From assembly GCA_033558025.1 (NCBI GenBank), contig JAUCEF010000012.1:868001-932000 (forward strand): a DNA stretch of 64,000 bases. The letters are read 5' to 3'. Every line of letters starts with the position of its first letter. Positions within the stretch are counted from its first letter, which is position 1. The notes beneath the pieces are model-generated. The model saw nothing but the letters and a program-made list of their open reading frames with translations. It was not told where the DNA came from and ran no database searches. This DNA comes from Phytophthora sp. 'mugwort' (lineage: Eukaryota > Oomycota > Peronosporomycetes > Peronosporales > Peronosporaceae). A program made the translations under genes and the position numbers. This document shows positions 10,579 to 23,104 of the stretch, in pieces.

Positions 10579-12035
10579 TTGTCACTGTCAGCGACAGAGT
10601 CAAGTGCGTGGATGGCGGCGACGGCAGCGCTGGATGGCGGGAACGGCCTCCCCAGCAAGTCTGTTGACGCATTTCTAGCCTACTTCCGGTCTAATGACCG
10701 GCGCGTCAACCCCAACAAGGCGCGGGACTGGTGGCAGAAGCGTGAAGCTCTGCTGAATCCGTAAGGTGAGCGCCAGCACAAATTCGCATGTAGCGGAGCC
10801 GGCAACCGCCACCAGTTCGCATTGAAGACCGCAGATGGGAGGGGACCCAAACTCGGAGATCATTGGCTGTTTCTGTATCCTATACTGCTATCTGAGTTTG
10901 AACGTCTGCGTAAAGCAGACGTGAAGATGTCCTCTAGATTGGTTTTAGATATTGCTGTGACTTTGACAGAGGACAGTGCTCACGAAACATTCAACAAACT
11001 TTTTCAATTTAACGGTAGATGTTTTGTTAAAGTAGTGACTCCTCGTCGAATTCAAGACTTCATAGACAGAAACAACATGGGATACCGCCGTCTCAAAGCT
11101 AAGAAACAAGTCAGCAGTGAAAAACTGCGCGAGATTCACGTCTCGGTAAGCCGTGAGTCTTGGGAGTCTAATCCGCCAGTTTAATGACGGTCTTATCGAC
11201 CCCGACTTTCAGTACAACATGGCTGAAAGTCGTTTTGTCATTGACTTAGATGATGGCAAGACGCTCGACTTCCGTGGGGCTGCCAAATCAAATATCGCAG
11301 CGTAGTCTCCGGTAAATTTATGTTATTTTGGTAAATGTTATATTTTCTAAGAAGAAACATATTGGTAAATGTTATATTTTCTAAGAAGAAACATATTGTT
11401 GTTTTAGGGCGCGAGGAAATCACGATGGGCGTTCTGCTTCGTGGGAGAAGTTACGCTCGAGTGGAGTACCCGATGCTCATATTTAAAAACAGAAAGGCAA
11501 ATTATCCGATCCAGGGACTGCCAGATGCAACGCCGGGGGTAGCGTATCGGACGTCGCCCACAGCTTTCATCAACAACTGCCTAATGCAGGATTGGCTGCA
11601 AGAAATGCGGTGCTGGGGGCCAGGTGGACCGTTCATCAAGGAGCGCACCCTATGGATGACAATGCCAGTGTTCACAGCGGAGACGAGGTCGTTGCGGCTG
11701 CAAAAATGCTGCGCACACAGGTGAAGTGGGTCTTTCTTCCTAACGCTACTGACCTAGTGCAGCTGGCCGACATGTTCCCCATTAAACGAATTAAAGAGCA
11801 TTGGCGTCGACTTTGAGAACAGCGGAACATGGCGGCAATTCGGCGGGGCGAGTGGCGTCAAGGGTCGGGTTCATTGCAGAACCCAGGAAAAAGGTTCTTT
11901 CTTGAAACGGCTGCTGAGTGCGTTCGACTAGTGAATTCTGAGCGTGACAAGAACGGCATCAACTGGGCTAAGAAGTCAATGATTCTGCCCGGGTTAGATG
12001 TAGGCGCCTTTGGGTCGCTGAAGTCAAACAGCTAG
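10579..12035 (+). pseudogene. pogo/CENP-B-like DDE transposase relic (element A)
   Basis: Pieces in order: an N-terminal segment (10579-10764) alignable with the start of the related transposase at 25701 onward; a helix-turn-helix-containing segment at 10822-11184; a DDE part at 11400-11730 (TMGVLLRGRS, PTAFIN) and 11592-11816, containing the second catalytic aspartate in the context PMDDNASVHSGDE and the third in PNATDLVQLAD; and a C-terminal segment to 12035. Frame changes and stops separate the pieces, so it is inactive. The equivalent regions of the second copy (22829-27325) show the same order. Confidence 0.7.
11328..11395 (+). repeat. Tandem duplication, 34-base unit x 2
   Basis: Two adjacent 34-base copies (11328-11361 and 11362-11395) beginning TTGGTAAATG and ending AGAAACATA, identical by eye. 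They lie inside pogo-like element A between transposase segments. Confidence 0.85.
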
Positions 12036-13331
12036 GGCGCCATCTACAAGAAATTGTTGAGGCGTTTCCGGGCGAGTTCAAGAAGGAATATGACGAAGCA
12101 GCTCAGTCAGCACATCTTTAGGCTTCCAGGTTTCTACCACAAATAGTCGTACACCACAATTAGCAGTGCATCAGAATTACTCGGTCTGTTTTCTGTGGGC
12201 CGAGTGCGTGCACCACGATTAGTCAGGGTCAGACTAAATAGCGTGAGTGGTGTTGCTGGAACTCCCCCATTCAGCAAGGTCACAGGAGCACAAGACTATC
12301 GTCCCGTTGAGCCACACAAGACCCTTGAGCACGTGCTGGCAATACTGCGAGGAGAGGATTTGCCGCGGAAGGGATGTCCAGAACGGCATCAGAGGGAGTC
12401 ACGGACCGGACGCAACCGACCGTGGTGAGAGCTACCCGGACTTCAACGGGAGCGAGCGAATTGCCATCACTGCCCATGGAATGGCGTCAACAGCGTTGGC
12501 CGAGCACAGGGAATGGGGCCCACACCTCAGATCTGAGGAAAAACGCTGATGACGGAGGTGACTCAGTGGGATCACGAGCAGCCAAGACGCAATGTCAGGA
12601 CGGGGAGACCAACCGGAAGGCGGATGGGTCAGCAGTCTCAGCTACGGAACAGATGACGAAGACAGCGCGAAGAGGGGCAGCAGAGACACGGTTCACGAAT
12701 GAGAGCGGATCGACCGACTCCCCCGATGGGTGAAGACACCCAGATTGTAACATGGAGGAGGGAGACGACAACTCGACTAAGACAGCGGCGGTAGAAGGCA
12801 GAGGACGGCCAAAAGACGAGACCAAGCCCAGCCTGCAGCCAGCAAGAGACGGGCTGGAGAGCGGATCATTTTGAGCTCAAGACTCGCGGCTAGAGATGTC
12901 AAGCGGGGACGCTGGACAAGAGGTCACGCAACCCATTGCCGCGGCAGGGGCAGTGGCGAACATGGACCCCAGACAGGGGTCACGGTTACCCAAATGACGG
13001 GCACCGGAGGAATGGAGTGCAGGGTGGAAACCGGAGAAGCGCCTGGAGAAGCAGAAGGAGATCACCAGGCAGGACAAGCAAGTGCGCTGTTCCCTTCCAA
13101 GAAACCGAAAGGAGTCGGTGTAAGAAAGAGACATCGACCTCAAGCAATTCATCCATCAGTATTGGCATATGGCGGCTGTGGATGTCACCGGAGCAAGGGC
13201 GCAGGGTCCCACGCGGGCCAGCCTGAGTCACCCAAGAAGGGGGAAGGCGCAGCGTAGGAGATGGAGACGGAGGAGGAGTGCAAGATTGTCGAAGCCACTC
13301 TCCCCACAGATGACATGGCGCAGCTGGACAA

Positions 13332-14105
13332 ATGGCTAGGACTATTGGGATAGTCGATCGCGGACGTAGCACCAACGGACACTGTTGCTGGCTGGCTTTC
13401 TACGCGGCACTTTACAACGTGACAGAGGGGTTGACGGAGCCGAGATCGGAGGTCGCAGAAGCGGCTAATACCCTGAAGAAGCAGGTCCTGAATGGAATGC
13501 TGGCCATCTTGGAAAAAGAGGTGAAACTTCACCAGGCGGACATCACAGCAGAAGCAATGGAGCTCGAGAGGTGGGTGACGAAGGAGACGCCAAGAGAGGG
13601 AGATACTGCGTATCATGGCCGAGCACTATGCAGCTGAAAAAAATCGGTCAAAGCGGTTGTACCGATGCACTTTTGGTCAGGCCGGCTCACTTGAAAGCCA
13701 TGGCCATTCATGCGAGAGAGACGGTGTACGCTCGACGTGCAAGAAAGCGGGCTGACGCGGACGCAAGCGTATGCCTTTCACGATGCTACCACGGACGACG
13801 GTGAGACGGTGGAGACGGGGACGGTAACCCCAATGCATACGGCGGCTGCCATGTCGATGCTGCAAGACCTGATAGCTAGCGGAGTGTTGCCACCTGTCAT
13901 GATTTTGAGGTGGCAGGTGACCGGCAATCACTTTCAGGCTGTCACGTATGGTCATGAGCGCTACGCCTGCTATGCGGAAAACCATCCAGTTATGGCGGCA
14001 GTGCGCAACAACATAAGGAGCAGCATGGGGAAGTGGAGATGGATGCAGTGCCCTATGATGCGATCAAGACGGCCGAGGCAGCGGGAAGATCGCTTAAAAC
14101 CATAG
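13332..14105 (+). pseudogene. LINE-encoded OTU-like cysteine protease segment (tentative)
   Basis: In the LINE, between the basic region and the endonuclease. The segment contains NGHCCWLAFYAALY, which resembles the catalytic-Cys block of OTU proteases (usually DGNCLFRAL), and about 180 codons later VTGNHFQAVTY, which resembles the catalytic-His block (usually HYNAV or HFDAV type). The two are separated by frameshifts and stops. OTU-family deubiquitinase domains are known in several retrotransposons, so the assignment is reasonable, but the Asp-Gly-Asn part is not conserved here and the call needs a profile search. Confidence 0.4.
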
Positions 14106-14629
14106 GAAACCCTCCAAAGGACCAAATCGACAGCCAGCAGACGAAAGGTGCAGAGGGGCCGATCCGCCCAATCCAGAGCAAGCACAGTGGAGAGGAAGAT
14201 GAGCGGAGGGAGGCAAAGCCAGCCGAATGACAGCAGGATGAGGCTGGCGACGCGGCAGGGAACTTGACGACGATGAAGGACCAGCAGAGCGCAGTGGCTA
14301 CACCCGTCAGCAGCAACGCAGTCGAGAAAATGGGAAAATATTTGCGGGCGGTTGCCGGGGAGGGGCCATGGGAGACACAAGCCAGTACTGGTGACGGACA
14401 GTAAGGAGGGCCATGCGGCGGACGGACTGGCGCGGACTGAAAGGCTGAAATTACAGACCTCGATGCGTAGGTACTTTCAGCCAGCGGGTGCAGAAAACCA
14501 CTTAAAAAACACAAACATGGAAGTCAGAAGACATCGCATACTGGTCAGGATACGGAGACAGGTTCCCAAGAAAGAGAGCGTAGGCGAACACGCCCGGAGC
14601 AACACAAACAAGACAGAACGATAGGAGCA

Positions 14630-15613
14630 ACAACCTTGAATGTCAGAGGACTGGCTACACACCAGAAGCAGCTAAGAGAAAAACTACAAGGGATGAAAGA
14701 GCAGCATGAGCGAAGGCAGAGAGACGTCACCTTCTTGCAGGAGACGCATCTGTTTCCAACGGAACAAGCGAAGGCGACACGGCAGCACGCTGCAATGTGA
14801 GCCATCAAACAGGGGAGGGCTGGGTCATACTCATTCTAAAGCTCAGGAACTGAACGACGAGCAGGAATTGCCATTCTGGCAAATCCCCGGGGCGGTGAAA
14901 AAGCTGACCCCATGGGGGGAACAGCATTGGAACGACCACCTCACTTATGGTCACGGGGGAATTGGACGAGAGCGTCATCCTCTTCGTAAACGTATACGTG
15001 CCGTCCCAAGGTGCTGTGCGGATTTAGTTCTCACGGAAGTTGCAACAGATTGAATTCCCGGATGAAGGCACCATGATTTGCGGGGGGGGGGGGAGACTTC
15101 AACTGCGTGCTCAACAGAGACATAGACAGATGCGGAGGGACCGGCAAGGAAGACATAGGGGCCTCTGAACTTGGCCGCTTCGTCGAACTACAGGGACTTG
15201 TGGATGCTGGTTACTACAATATGCCGGGTCAAAGGGGATGGAACGCGGTGAAAGACTACGCAGCGAAGCACCACACGCACCGTACTGTGGCTAGCGATGC
15301 AGTAGGGACATCCAGGTTGGATCGATTTTATATACGAGCGGCAGCCCGGAAGCTGGTCAGGAGCACGGTCACGGAGGAATCGCCGTGCCAGTCGGACCAC
15401 CGTGTGGTGGTGCTAGAGCTGCATTTGTCCAAAGGAGTGGTCAGGCTCAAGAAGAGGCCTAAAATCTACCATCCACCGGAATATGTGCGCACAGCGATGA
15501 TCACACAAGAACTTCACGGACTCAGCGGCCAGATAAAGCAGGCCATCTCTGCGCAGCCGTCGACGATTTGGCAGATTTTCAAAATTGGGCACACGGAGCA
15601 CAGGAACAGTTGA
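14630..15613 (+). pseudogene. LINE APE-type endonuclease domain, broken
   Basis: Begins with TLNVRGLA, then DVTFLQETHL (catalytic Glu of the AP-endonuclease fold), and in a different frame GDFNCVLNRDIDR, SRLDRFYI and SDHRVVVLEL, the last holding the invariant C-terminal SDH. These are the standard motifs of LINE endonucleases, which nick the target DNA for target-primed reverse transcription. The oligo-G tract near 15085 and several stops between the two halves break the frame. Confidence 0.75.
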
Positions 15614-15856
15614 AAACAAGCACAGAAGCGCATAACCAATGGATTCGGGCTACGCATCCAGCTGCGCAAGCAGAAGCTCGGAAAACTGAAGTATGGGAGC
15701 ATACAATACAATTCTGAACGATCAGCAGTGGAAGCGGCCATATACACTCTCCAAGAAGCCAGAAGAGCGAGACGGATGCGGGTACTAGCGGCACGGAACG
15801 CGTGAAGTTCCAAGAACTCAACAAGACATTTCTTCCGGCGAATTTTCACCAAGTAT

Positions 15857-16983
15857 GTGGACAACACGATACCCACGCCTCGTCAACAGCAGAACGGCAA
15901 ACATAGGGCGCAGCATGATAAGTCAAACATCATGACCGACAGTTGGAATGACATCTTCAACGGGCAGGCGGAAGAAAAGGCAGCCATAGAGGACTACATC
16001 GCTAAGTTCAAGCCAAAGTGGAGGCACCAGTGCCTCAGTGAGATAGATGATGACATCACAGAAGCTGAAGTGGCGGCAGCGATCAACAAGAGTAAAGCGG
16101 TCGGACCGGACGATCTCGGAAATGAGTGGTACAAAGACCACTCCGTGGCATTGGTCCCCATTCTGACAAGACTGTTCAACGACTGCATGAACGAAGGACA
16201 TACGCCCTCCAGCTTCGTGGAGGCGTACATCTTCAGCATCAGCAAAGGAGGAGACACAAGTAATCCTCACTATAGGCCGATAGCGCTCCTCAATACGGAC
16301 TACAAGATATTCACGAGGATCCTAGCATGGAGGGTGCGGAAGCACATACAGATGCTGGTGCACAGAACTCAATTTGGTTTCGTGCCGGGACGCACCATTC
16401 ACGAGGCAATTGACCTGTTCAATGCAGCAAAATAGCGATGCAAACGAGGGGAGAAACTGACGGAGATGTAAGTCCTACTGTTAGACTTCGCCAAAGCCTA
16501 TGACTCGCTCGACAGAGATTTTCTTTTTGCGGTGATGGAGGTGAAGGGCTTCCTGCCCAAATTCTGCAGAATTATCAGAGCGACACACCGCGGTATGACA
16601 GTGCAATTTATCGCGAACGGGTCGCTGTCAGAGAAGATGAAAGTCACGAGTGGAATCAGACAAGGGTGCTCTTTGGCTCCTTTGCTATTCATTCTCGCAG
16701 TGGATTTGCTGTACGATGAGATAAAGGTAATGACACACTGCACGGTATTTGCCTCGACCCAACACAGGGTGTGGAACAAGTGAAAGTGGCAGGTTATGCT
16801 GATGACATGGCCATTTTCATAGCGGATCGGCACATGCAGGACGATGCAATACGGGCGGTAGCACGCTTCTCTGCGGTGTCCGAGCGGAGACTAAAGTGTT
16901 GGCAAATCAGCAGCGATCCGTTGCCGGGTACAACCGGAGGAAGGGCAAGAGGGCGAGACTGGGCTACAACAGCAAGTAGCTGA
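15857..16983 (+). pseudogene. LINE reverse transcriptase domain, broken
   Basis: Contains the ordered RT blocks: [66 protein letters not shown] (first catalytic Asp), [15 protein letters not shown], and AGYADDMAIFI (the YADD active site). Stops at 16433 and 16469 and a frame change before the YADD block separate the parts. All catalytic aspartates are still present, which suggests the element lost function recently enough for the domain to be fully recognisable. Confidence 0.88.
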
Positions 16984-17234
16984 AACCCCAAGTGTGCGGT
17001 ATCGCGGTCATGTGGCTGGAGAAGGAGATACAACGGAGGAAGCTTGGGACAAAGCCATGGGGGCATTGGGGGTGCGATTGGTGCTGGCGGAGGCGAAAAC
17101 GAACACAGTAAAGCAACGACCGGGATGGGGACACACACAGGGAAAGCAGCACACATTGTCCCATTCGCGATAGCCCCACCTTACAAGTCGGGTAGACGCT
17201 GAGGGACACTGGACTGGCATGGGTCAGATACGCT

Positions 17235-18772
17235 ATGGCACCGGAGGAAACGCCATACGCAATTGCAATGGAACCTCATAAGAGCCTCAGAAGGCTGATG
17301 AGGCATTGCCAAGGACTCTCCACACGATGGGGCAACAGCGGACTGCAGATCAGCTGTGAAGGCGCCGGCAGAGACGCCATGCGAGCAGCGATGAGACAGA
17401 GAGAATCGAGCCTCGGTGAATGCAGGCAGTGGGTAGTGTCGGGAATACCATTGAAAGCGCTGTCGCTATGTGGTATACAAGGGGGAGCGGAGCAGTAGAA
17501 AACCTACAACAAACTAACGATGGCACCTGGATGGCAGACGGAGGGGGAGGTCGTATCAATGGAGCGCATTTGGAGAGGAGAACTAGTTTTTAGGCCGGTA
17601 CAGATGAAGCTGCCGTTAGAGAGCGGGACGACGCACGTATTCAGGGATCTGTGCCTCATCATCCTTGCGAATTACCCGGAGCTCATTTTCAAGTGGAAAG
17701 AGGAGGAGAAACTTATGGCGGACCACGTGCTAGAGGATAAGCACCACCTGTTCACGGTGAACAAGGAGGAGGAGCTGGAGGTTAGTCACACGTGGGCGTC
17801 ACGGACATCACTAATTGACTGGAGAAGACAGGAAGGCAGCATTGTGGGAGCAGTTGCAAAGGAGCTGGACTTGCGAACGACTCAAGGCTTGGCTACCCCG
17901 GATCCATGGCTAACCAGGCTGAACTTGGTCTGGGTGGGTGGACGGTGCTGGAAAATGACCATGGAGAAGTACATGGTGCTTATGAGGCGGCAACAGGAAG
18001 GGAAGTTTAAAGAGTGTGTGGGGGGGAGGCATTCAACCGAAGTGGAACAAGAGCCATGAGGAGATAGCAGCGGCACTACAGGAACTCAAGTGGAAGCGGG
18101 TTTACGCAATGGAGGGCGTCACCGCTTACCAGAACCAGAATCTCATAACGCTGAAGATGGGTGGGGAGGCTCAGACTGTGGGCTGGAACGGAGGTAGGCT
18201 TTGGATACCCGAGATGGGAGTGTCGGCAGCAGCAAACTGGGGGGGGGGGGGAGGCCAGCTCACATGGTGTGGGAATGCCCGGATGCGCGGGGAGAGATAT
18301 GGACGACGGGTCCACGGAGGACTTATTTTTTTCGTGTGGCAGAGGATATGTGGGCGCTGTGCTGCGCAACCACACTTACTGCAATCTGGAAATGGAACGT
18401 CGATCAGGTGCACCCGACGGGAGCAAGGTGTTGACAATGGTTGACGTAGTGGCAAGCCTGAGAGGCATGATACGAGAAGGCATCATCCGATACAGGATGA
18501 GACTCTACCCGTCCACACAACACTCAGTCATGAAGTTGCAAATGGCAGAGGAGCTGACGAAGAGCTGGGTTCCGGATACAGTAGGGGGACAACTGGAGCG
18601 CAGCACCAGCGGGACAGAGCTGGGAGCCCAGACGAGACAGCGGAGGGCGATTGCGGAGGCGGCGCAGCAAATGCAGACAACAGAGGCCGAGAGCAGAAGG
18701 AGATGGAAGAACCGGCTGGGTGACACCCCAGCTGGAATGGCTATTCGAGTTCAGTGTCGACACTACCCGTAG
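17235..18772 (+). pseudogene. LINE ORF2 C-terminal region
   Basis: Long plus-strand frames at 17235-17498, 17520-18059 and 18161-18772 follow the reverse transcriptase. One frame reads AHMVWECPDARGEIW, which resembles the zinc-knuckle-like (zf-RVT) block found after the RT in L1/Tx1-type elements. An oligo-G tract at 18241-18250 marks a frame change. No RNase H catalytic pattern was seen. Confidence 0.55.
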
Positions 18773-18818
18773 CGTGGAGATAAGCAACACAATATACCTC
18801 CATATTATTATATATTAA

Positions 18819-21800
18819 CCCTTCTAATCCGACATTACGGATAATCCGGAATACAATTTATAGAGGTGATAGTATTCCGCAATGTCCTCATATGCGGCCG
18901 TTGAATATCCGCATATAGAAATTTGTATGGGATAATATATGAAAGGTCAGATACAGAGTACGCGACATGAGATTGTTGCAAGGTTTACAAATATAAACAT
19001 CCGGGAGTAGCGGGCCGCTGTCAGCCCTTCTTTCGAAATCGCCGCCCGAGAGAAGACATTCACTCTTGCTCACCATGTTTGCTGTAGAAAGGTCCTTTCG
19101 ACAAATATAGCGGGAGCCGAGCAAGTAAGGATGGAAGAACAAGAAGCCGACAGGCCCGAGTAAAACAACCGGTACTACCGCCCACAGGAGTCGTGAAAGG
19201 AACGGAGAGCATCGATTTCTTTGAAGGTGTGTGTTTTGTACAGAGCTCAGATGAAACCATGCGGCTAACTTTCTTTCTTTTGGGTGAGGCAAGCCTGCTA
19301 AGCTATTGTCGGCGCCAAGGCTGGCTAGAGCTTCCCGCGCTGCCAGCTCTGCCTACATCTACGCCTACAGAAGTTGTCGTGTCGACAGCCGTGGTTCCTG
19401 AGCTGACTGCTGATGTAGCAGATGAGATGCCCACACCGCTTGCTGTCGCGGTTGACGAGACGTCTCTGCCGTCTGCGGCGCCCGCTTCCACCGGTGCTGA
19501 GGCACCTGAACGGCTGCTGCGGTCTGTGAAGTGGTCGAGGACACTACTATTAATCCTACGCAAGCTCGTGCACCTGCAGATGCGGCATCGGCTACTTTGA
19601 CGCCGAAGCCCGCAACCAAGAAGAAGAAGCCAGCAGCGAAGTCTACGGGTCCGCAGCGGGCAGCAGGAAAACGTAAAGCCTCTACCAACCCGAGGGCTGC
19701 GAGCAAGCAGCAACGCCGCTCCAATAAGTGAACGGTATGTGTCAACTGGCTTTAGCTCGTAAACTGACTTTCTATGCGTTACGGATTCTACAGCTTCAGC
19801 TGTTCCGGATACACCGGAAGCTATTCAGGAACATCCAGAACAAGCTACTACGGGTACTTCGTTAGAAACTCTGGATCATCCTGAAGAGCCTATTCCGGAG
19901 ACGCCTGTGCCGACGACAGTAACTCTACGTGCACTGCTCATGCGGTATCGATGGACGACTTTGATTTCGACAACTTTCTTGATGCGCCCTAGCGCGATCG
20001 CCTCTTCGGGCCGCTAGCAGATGATGATCCCAATTTGGATGAGAGTGACTGGCTCGTTCTTGACTCAGATACTGAAGGCGATGAAGATGGGATTCTTTTG
20101 GATGAAGACGATCATGAGAAGACACTGAAGCGAGAAGTGATAAATTGAGCGATGACGAAGATGTCCGGGCACCGCCAGAAGACCAGAACGAAGCTGTGGC
20201 GGATGACATTCCTATTGGGTTTGACCTGATTGGTGAAGACTTGGGCCGGCTGCAGATGGATGGATCGGACACATTCGATGAGCATCATTTAAACCAAGTC
20301 CTGCTTCCACTGTACAAGGGTCCAAGCGGACCGACAAAGGCTGTTTTGGCTTACGGTAAGAACCCTCTCGCCATCTTCTACTTGTTTCTGCCTAAGGAAC
20401 TGTGGAGAAATATCGTTATGGAGACCAAAAACTATCGTGAAGTGAGCATCAACGTGTCGCGCAGGGTATGCGGCCACGTGTCGTGGAGCGGCGCCGAACA
20501 GCACCATCAAGTATTGTGCTGAGCCTGGACGAGTACAAGGGCAAACTACGGCGGAAGCACCCGATTCAATCCTATGGGCTCGTACGCTTCATCGGTCTGC
20601 TGATCGCACGGACGCTCGAGCCACGCCGCGAAAGCTTCATCAGACATTGGATTACGAAGACAGAGGGGGGGGGGGCTGCCACGGGGCACATTCGGGCAGT
20701 TTCTGAACCGCGATCAGTTCCAAGACATTGCGCGCTACATGCACTTCAACGACAATTCCCGCCAAGAAGACAGTGGCGATCGTGCCTTCAAGACCCGCCC
20801 GGTTCTCCAGGCACTGCAGAAGACGTTTTGGCGTCGCTATCGACTTGGCTTTCGCATCTCTTTCGACGAAGGCATGGTGCCCATGCGGCACAGACGCAAA
20901 CGGATGCGGTCGTTCATGCCGAGGAAGCCCAAGAAATGGGGGACCACGTTCTATATGACTTGCTATGCCGAGACTGCGTGCTGCTCAAGGTACGGAATAT
21001 GATTTACAACGTATCATCCGGAATATATTCCGGTTGTTACTGACTGTATTCCGAACGATACTGATTATATTGTGATTGTGGTGTTTAGGCTATAAATCTA
21101 CTGCGGCAAAGGAAATACAAAAAAGGCAGTGTAGCACAGAGGGCGGTGGTGCGAAATCTGCCTTAAGTGCTGTGCGGGGAGCCAGCCCAGCGACTAGTCT
21201 GCACCGACAACTTCTACACTTCAGTTCCTCTGTCGCAGAAACTGCTGAGCATGGGGTATTCGCACGTTGGCATTATTCGCAAGGATCGAAAGGGTGGTGC
21301 ACCGGGATAGAGTTCACCCAGAAGAAGCGCCCAAAGCGCATGCCTCGCGGGACCTACAAGATTGCGGTTTGGAGAGATCACCAGGAGATCGTCGCGCTCA
21401 CGTGGATGGACAGCAAGCTTGTTCGGTTTCTCGTCACTGGTTGCTCCACTCAGTTTACACAGGTGTCGCGCAGAGAAGCAGAGGGCACATTGGCAGTGGC
21501 CTTGCCCCCAACTAGTTCGTGACTATCACGAAGCAATGGGCGGCGTGGACATCCACGATCGGCTTCGTCTCCAACGCGACTCGATTCAGCGCTTGATCAG
21601 GATGCGCAAATATTACAAGTCAAATTATTCGGACTAGTAGATATCGCCATGGTGAATGCTTTTATCGTACACAAGCTGGCAATGAAAAAGAGGAACAAGC
21701 CAGTGCCGACGCATGCAGCGTTCATGCGGCGTCTCCACGCTGACCTGCTGAGCCAGACGGAGGAGGATTTGCAGGCGGGGACGACCTGGGAAAGCTTGTC

Positions 21801-22430
21801 ACCGAGCCACTGCCTCAGCTAGCGCATATGCTCGAGAAGATCAAGGAGATGCACGGAGCGAAACGCCGGCAGTGGCTTGCAAAGTGTGCTCGGCGCATGC
21901 AGGAGCAAAAATCTGTAGCTACGAGACTAGCTTCTACTGTGCAACCTGTTCACGGGTCAAGACGGGGAGAGAGAGAGACGCTTTGCAACAAGGTGCGCCG
22001 GTTGGAGCAAGGAAACAACCTCACCTGCAGCCAGATATGGCACCAGTTCTGGCGGAACGGGACATCTATACCAGCGGAGATGCAGCACAAAACCCGGTCG
22101 TGAACAAGCGCCGCCCGGGCGTGGAAAGCGAGAAATAGTGATAGTGACGAGTAATGAGAGCAACGAAGCTGTGAGTTCCGCAGAATGATGGTGCTTCTGG
22201 CGCGAATCGGATGGCTTGTTGCTGTCCTCGTCGAAACGGTTTTGCAAGGAGGTCGCAATGCAGAGTGTTCTGGACATGTTATGTTCAGCGCATCATCCTG
22301 GATTTTCCAACCAGAAACCTTCGTTAATCCACTTGTCGCTGAAACAGGATTGCAATAGCGTATTCCTGCATACGTTAATTCATATATTAAGAGTTCCGGA
22401 TAATACGGAATAATCTTCGGATTAGGGAGG
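18819..22430 (+). mobile_element. piggyBac element 1
   Basis: 3612-base element flanked by TTAA on both sides (18815-18818 and 22431-22434). The ends are imperfect inverted repeats: the left begins CCCTTCTAATCCGA and the right, read inward on the other strand, begins CCTCCCTAATCCGA (11 of 14 match); both continue into GGATAAT or GGAAT-rich sequence. It encodes a plus-strand piggyBac-type transposase. It lies just after the last LINE coding relic, so it either marks or interrupts the LINE 3' end. Confidence 0.85.
19531..22138 (+). pseudogene. piggyBac transposase (DDE_Tnp_1_7 type), frameshifted, element 1
   Basis: Starts with a basic segment (KKKKPAAK, GKRKAS), then acidic stretches (DDFDFDNFL, DDEDVRAPP), then the transposase core: SYGLVRFIGLLIARTLEPRR, FQDIARYMHFND, FRISFDEGMVPMRHRRKR (catalytic Asp), KKWGTTFYMTCYAETACC, WMDSKLVRFLVTGCST and VRDYHEAMGGVDIHDRL, which is a highly characteristic piggyBac block carrying the last catalytic Asp. 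The tail resembles a cysteine-rich C-terminal finger. An oligo-G run near 20670 and other frame breaks inactivate it. A plausible 99-base intron lies at 20990-21088 (GTACGG...TTTAG). Codon order matches piggyBac 2 at 45.7-47.2 kb, but the two are divergent. Confidence 0.82.
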
Positions 22431-23028
22431 TTAAGGACATATCGGAGTTAAGAGAAAGTGTGAAACTGGTTGTTTATACACGGAGTAATACTGAAAGCAA
22501 GTCAAATTATTGACTTAAACCAATTTTCTGCCAAAATCGGAACCTGTACTTTGTTCGAGTGGGACGCATCCAAAAAGCAAGCATATTTTAAACAGGTAGA
22601 ACACGTAATATTCCTTCAACGCCGCAAATGTCGCCTATGCAATTAAAACTCTCACAATAGATCTGTGAGAAAAGTTTATGGTTGCCCAAAGTGGACCTTC
22701 GTGAGACCAAGAAGCGAGCGAAAATGATACTATTTTAGTTCCGACGGCCAAGACGGCTTAGGCGGTATTCTTCATCCCCCCCCCCGCATCCCACAGCCCA
22801 CCAGAACCACCACATTCACTCCGTTCCGATGGAGCTTTCCTCTGATTCGACCCTCGGCTCCGCAGCTTTAACGCCATTCCTCATTGTTGCTGCCATGGAA
22901 CGGGCACGCAGGCTCACAGAGAGCCACCTCTTCGAAGTCGACGCGGCTTCCGAATCCAGTGGAACCAATGAATTGACGCCCAGTGCGACCCCACGTGTAT
23001 GTGCTGATCCTGGATTGGAACCTTTTTG

Positions 23029-23104
23029 GATCAAAATTGGATCAGGTCAAGTTTTGGATCAACTATTTAGAGGGGTTTTGCGACGGATCAACTGATCGGA
23101 TCAG
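23029..23104 (+). repeat. MULE terminal inverted repeat, left
   Basis: Near-perfect inverted match to 25611-25686. It contains repeated GGATCA motifs, at least six within the arm, that may be transposase-binding sites. Confidence 0.85.

Larger units (their letters stand above)
10383..12238 (+). mobile_element. pogo-like DNA transposon A inserted in the LINE
   Basis: 1856-base element with short terminal inverted repeats (TTTAGTC at the left, GACTAAA at the right) and a TA dinucleotide on each side (10381-10382 and 12239-12240), as expected of Tc1/mariner/pogo elements that duplicate TA. Removing the element and one TA joins LINE sequence at a perfectly palindromic target, CACGCTAGCGTG. Inside are the relics of a transposase in the plus direction. 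The termini are only clearly complementary for seven bases, so the ends are decayed or the family has short repeats. Confidence 0.75.
8519..18790 (+). mobile_element. Degraded non-LTR retrotransposon (LINE, APE/L1-like), interrupted
   Basis: A long plus-strand region of related coding relics in LINE order: basic ORF1-like segment, an OTU-like segment, APE-type endonuclease, reverse transcriptase and a C-terminal region with a zinc-knuckle-like CPDA motif. Codon phase changes many times and stops interrupt every domain, so the copy is dead. A pogo-like element (10383-12238) has been inserted in it. No poly-A tail could be defined; the right end is abutted by piggyBac 1, whose TTAA is at 18815. 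Outer limits are approximate. The lack of an RNase H domain and the presence of an APE domain suggest the L1/Tx1 side of the LINE tree, but that is inference. Confidence 0.75.

Noticed and set aside
19193..19745. Minus-strand frames of 126 and 136 codons in piggyBac 1
   Set aside because: Antisense shadows of the Ala/Lys-rich N-terminus of the transposase.
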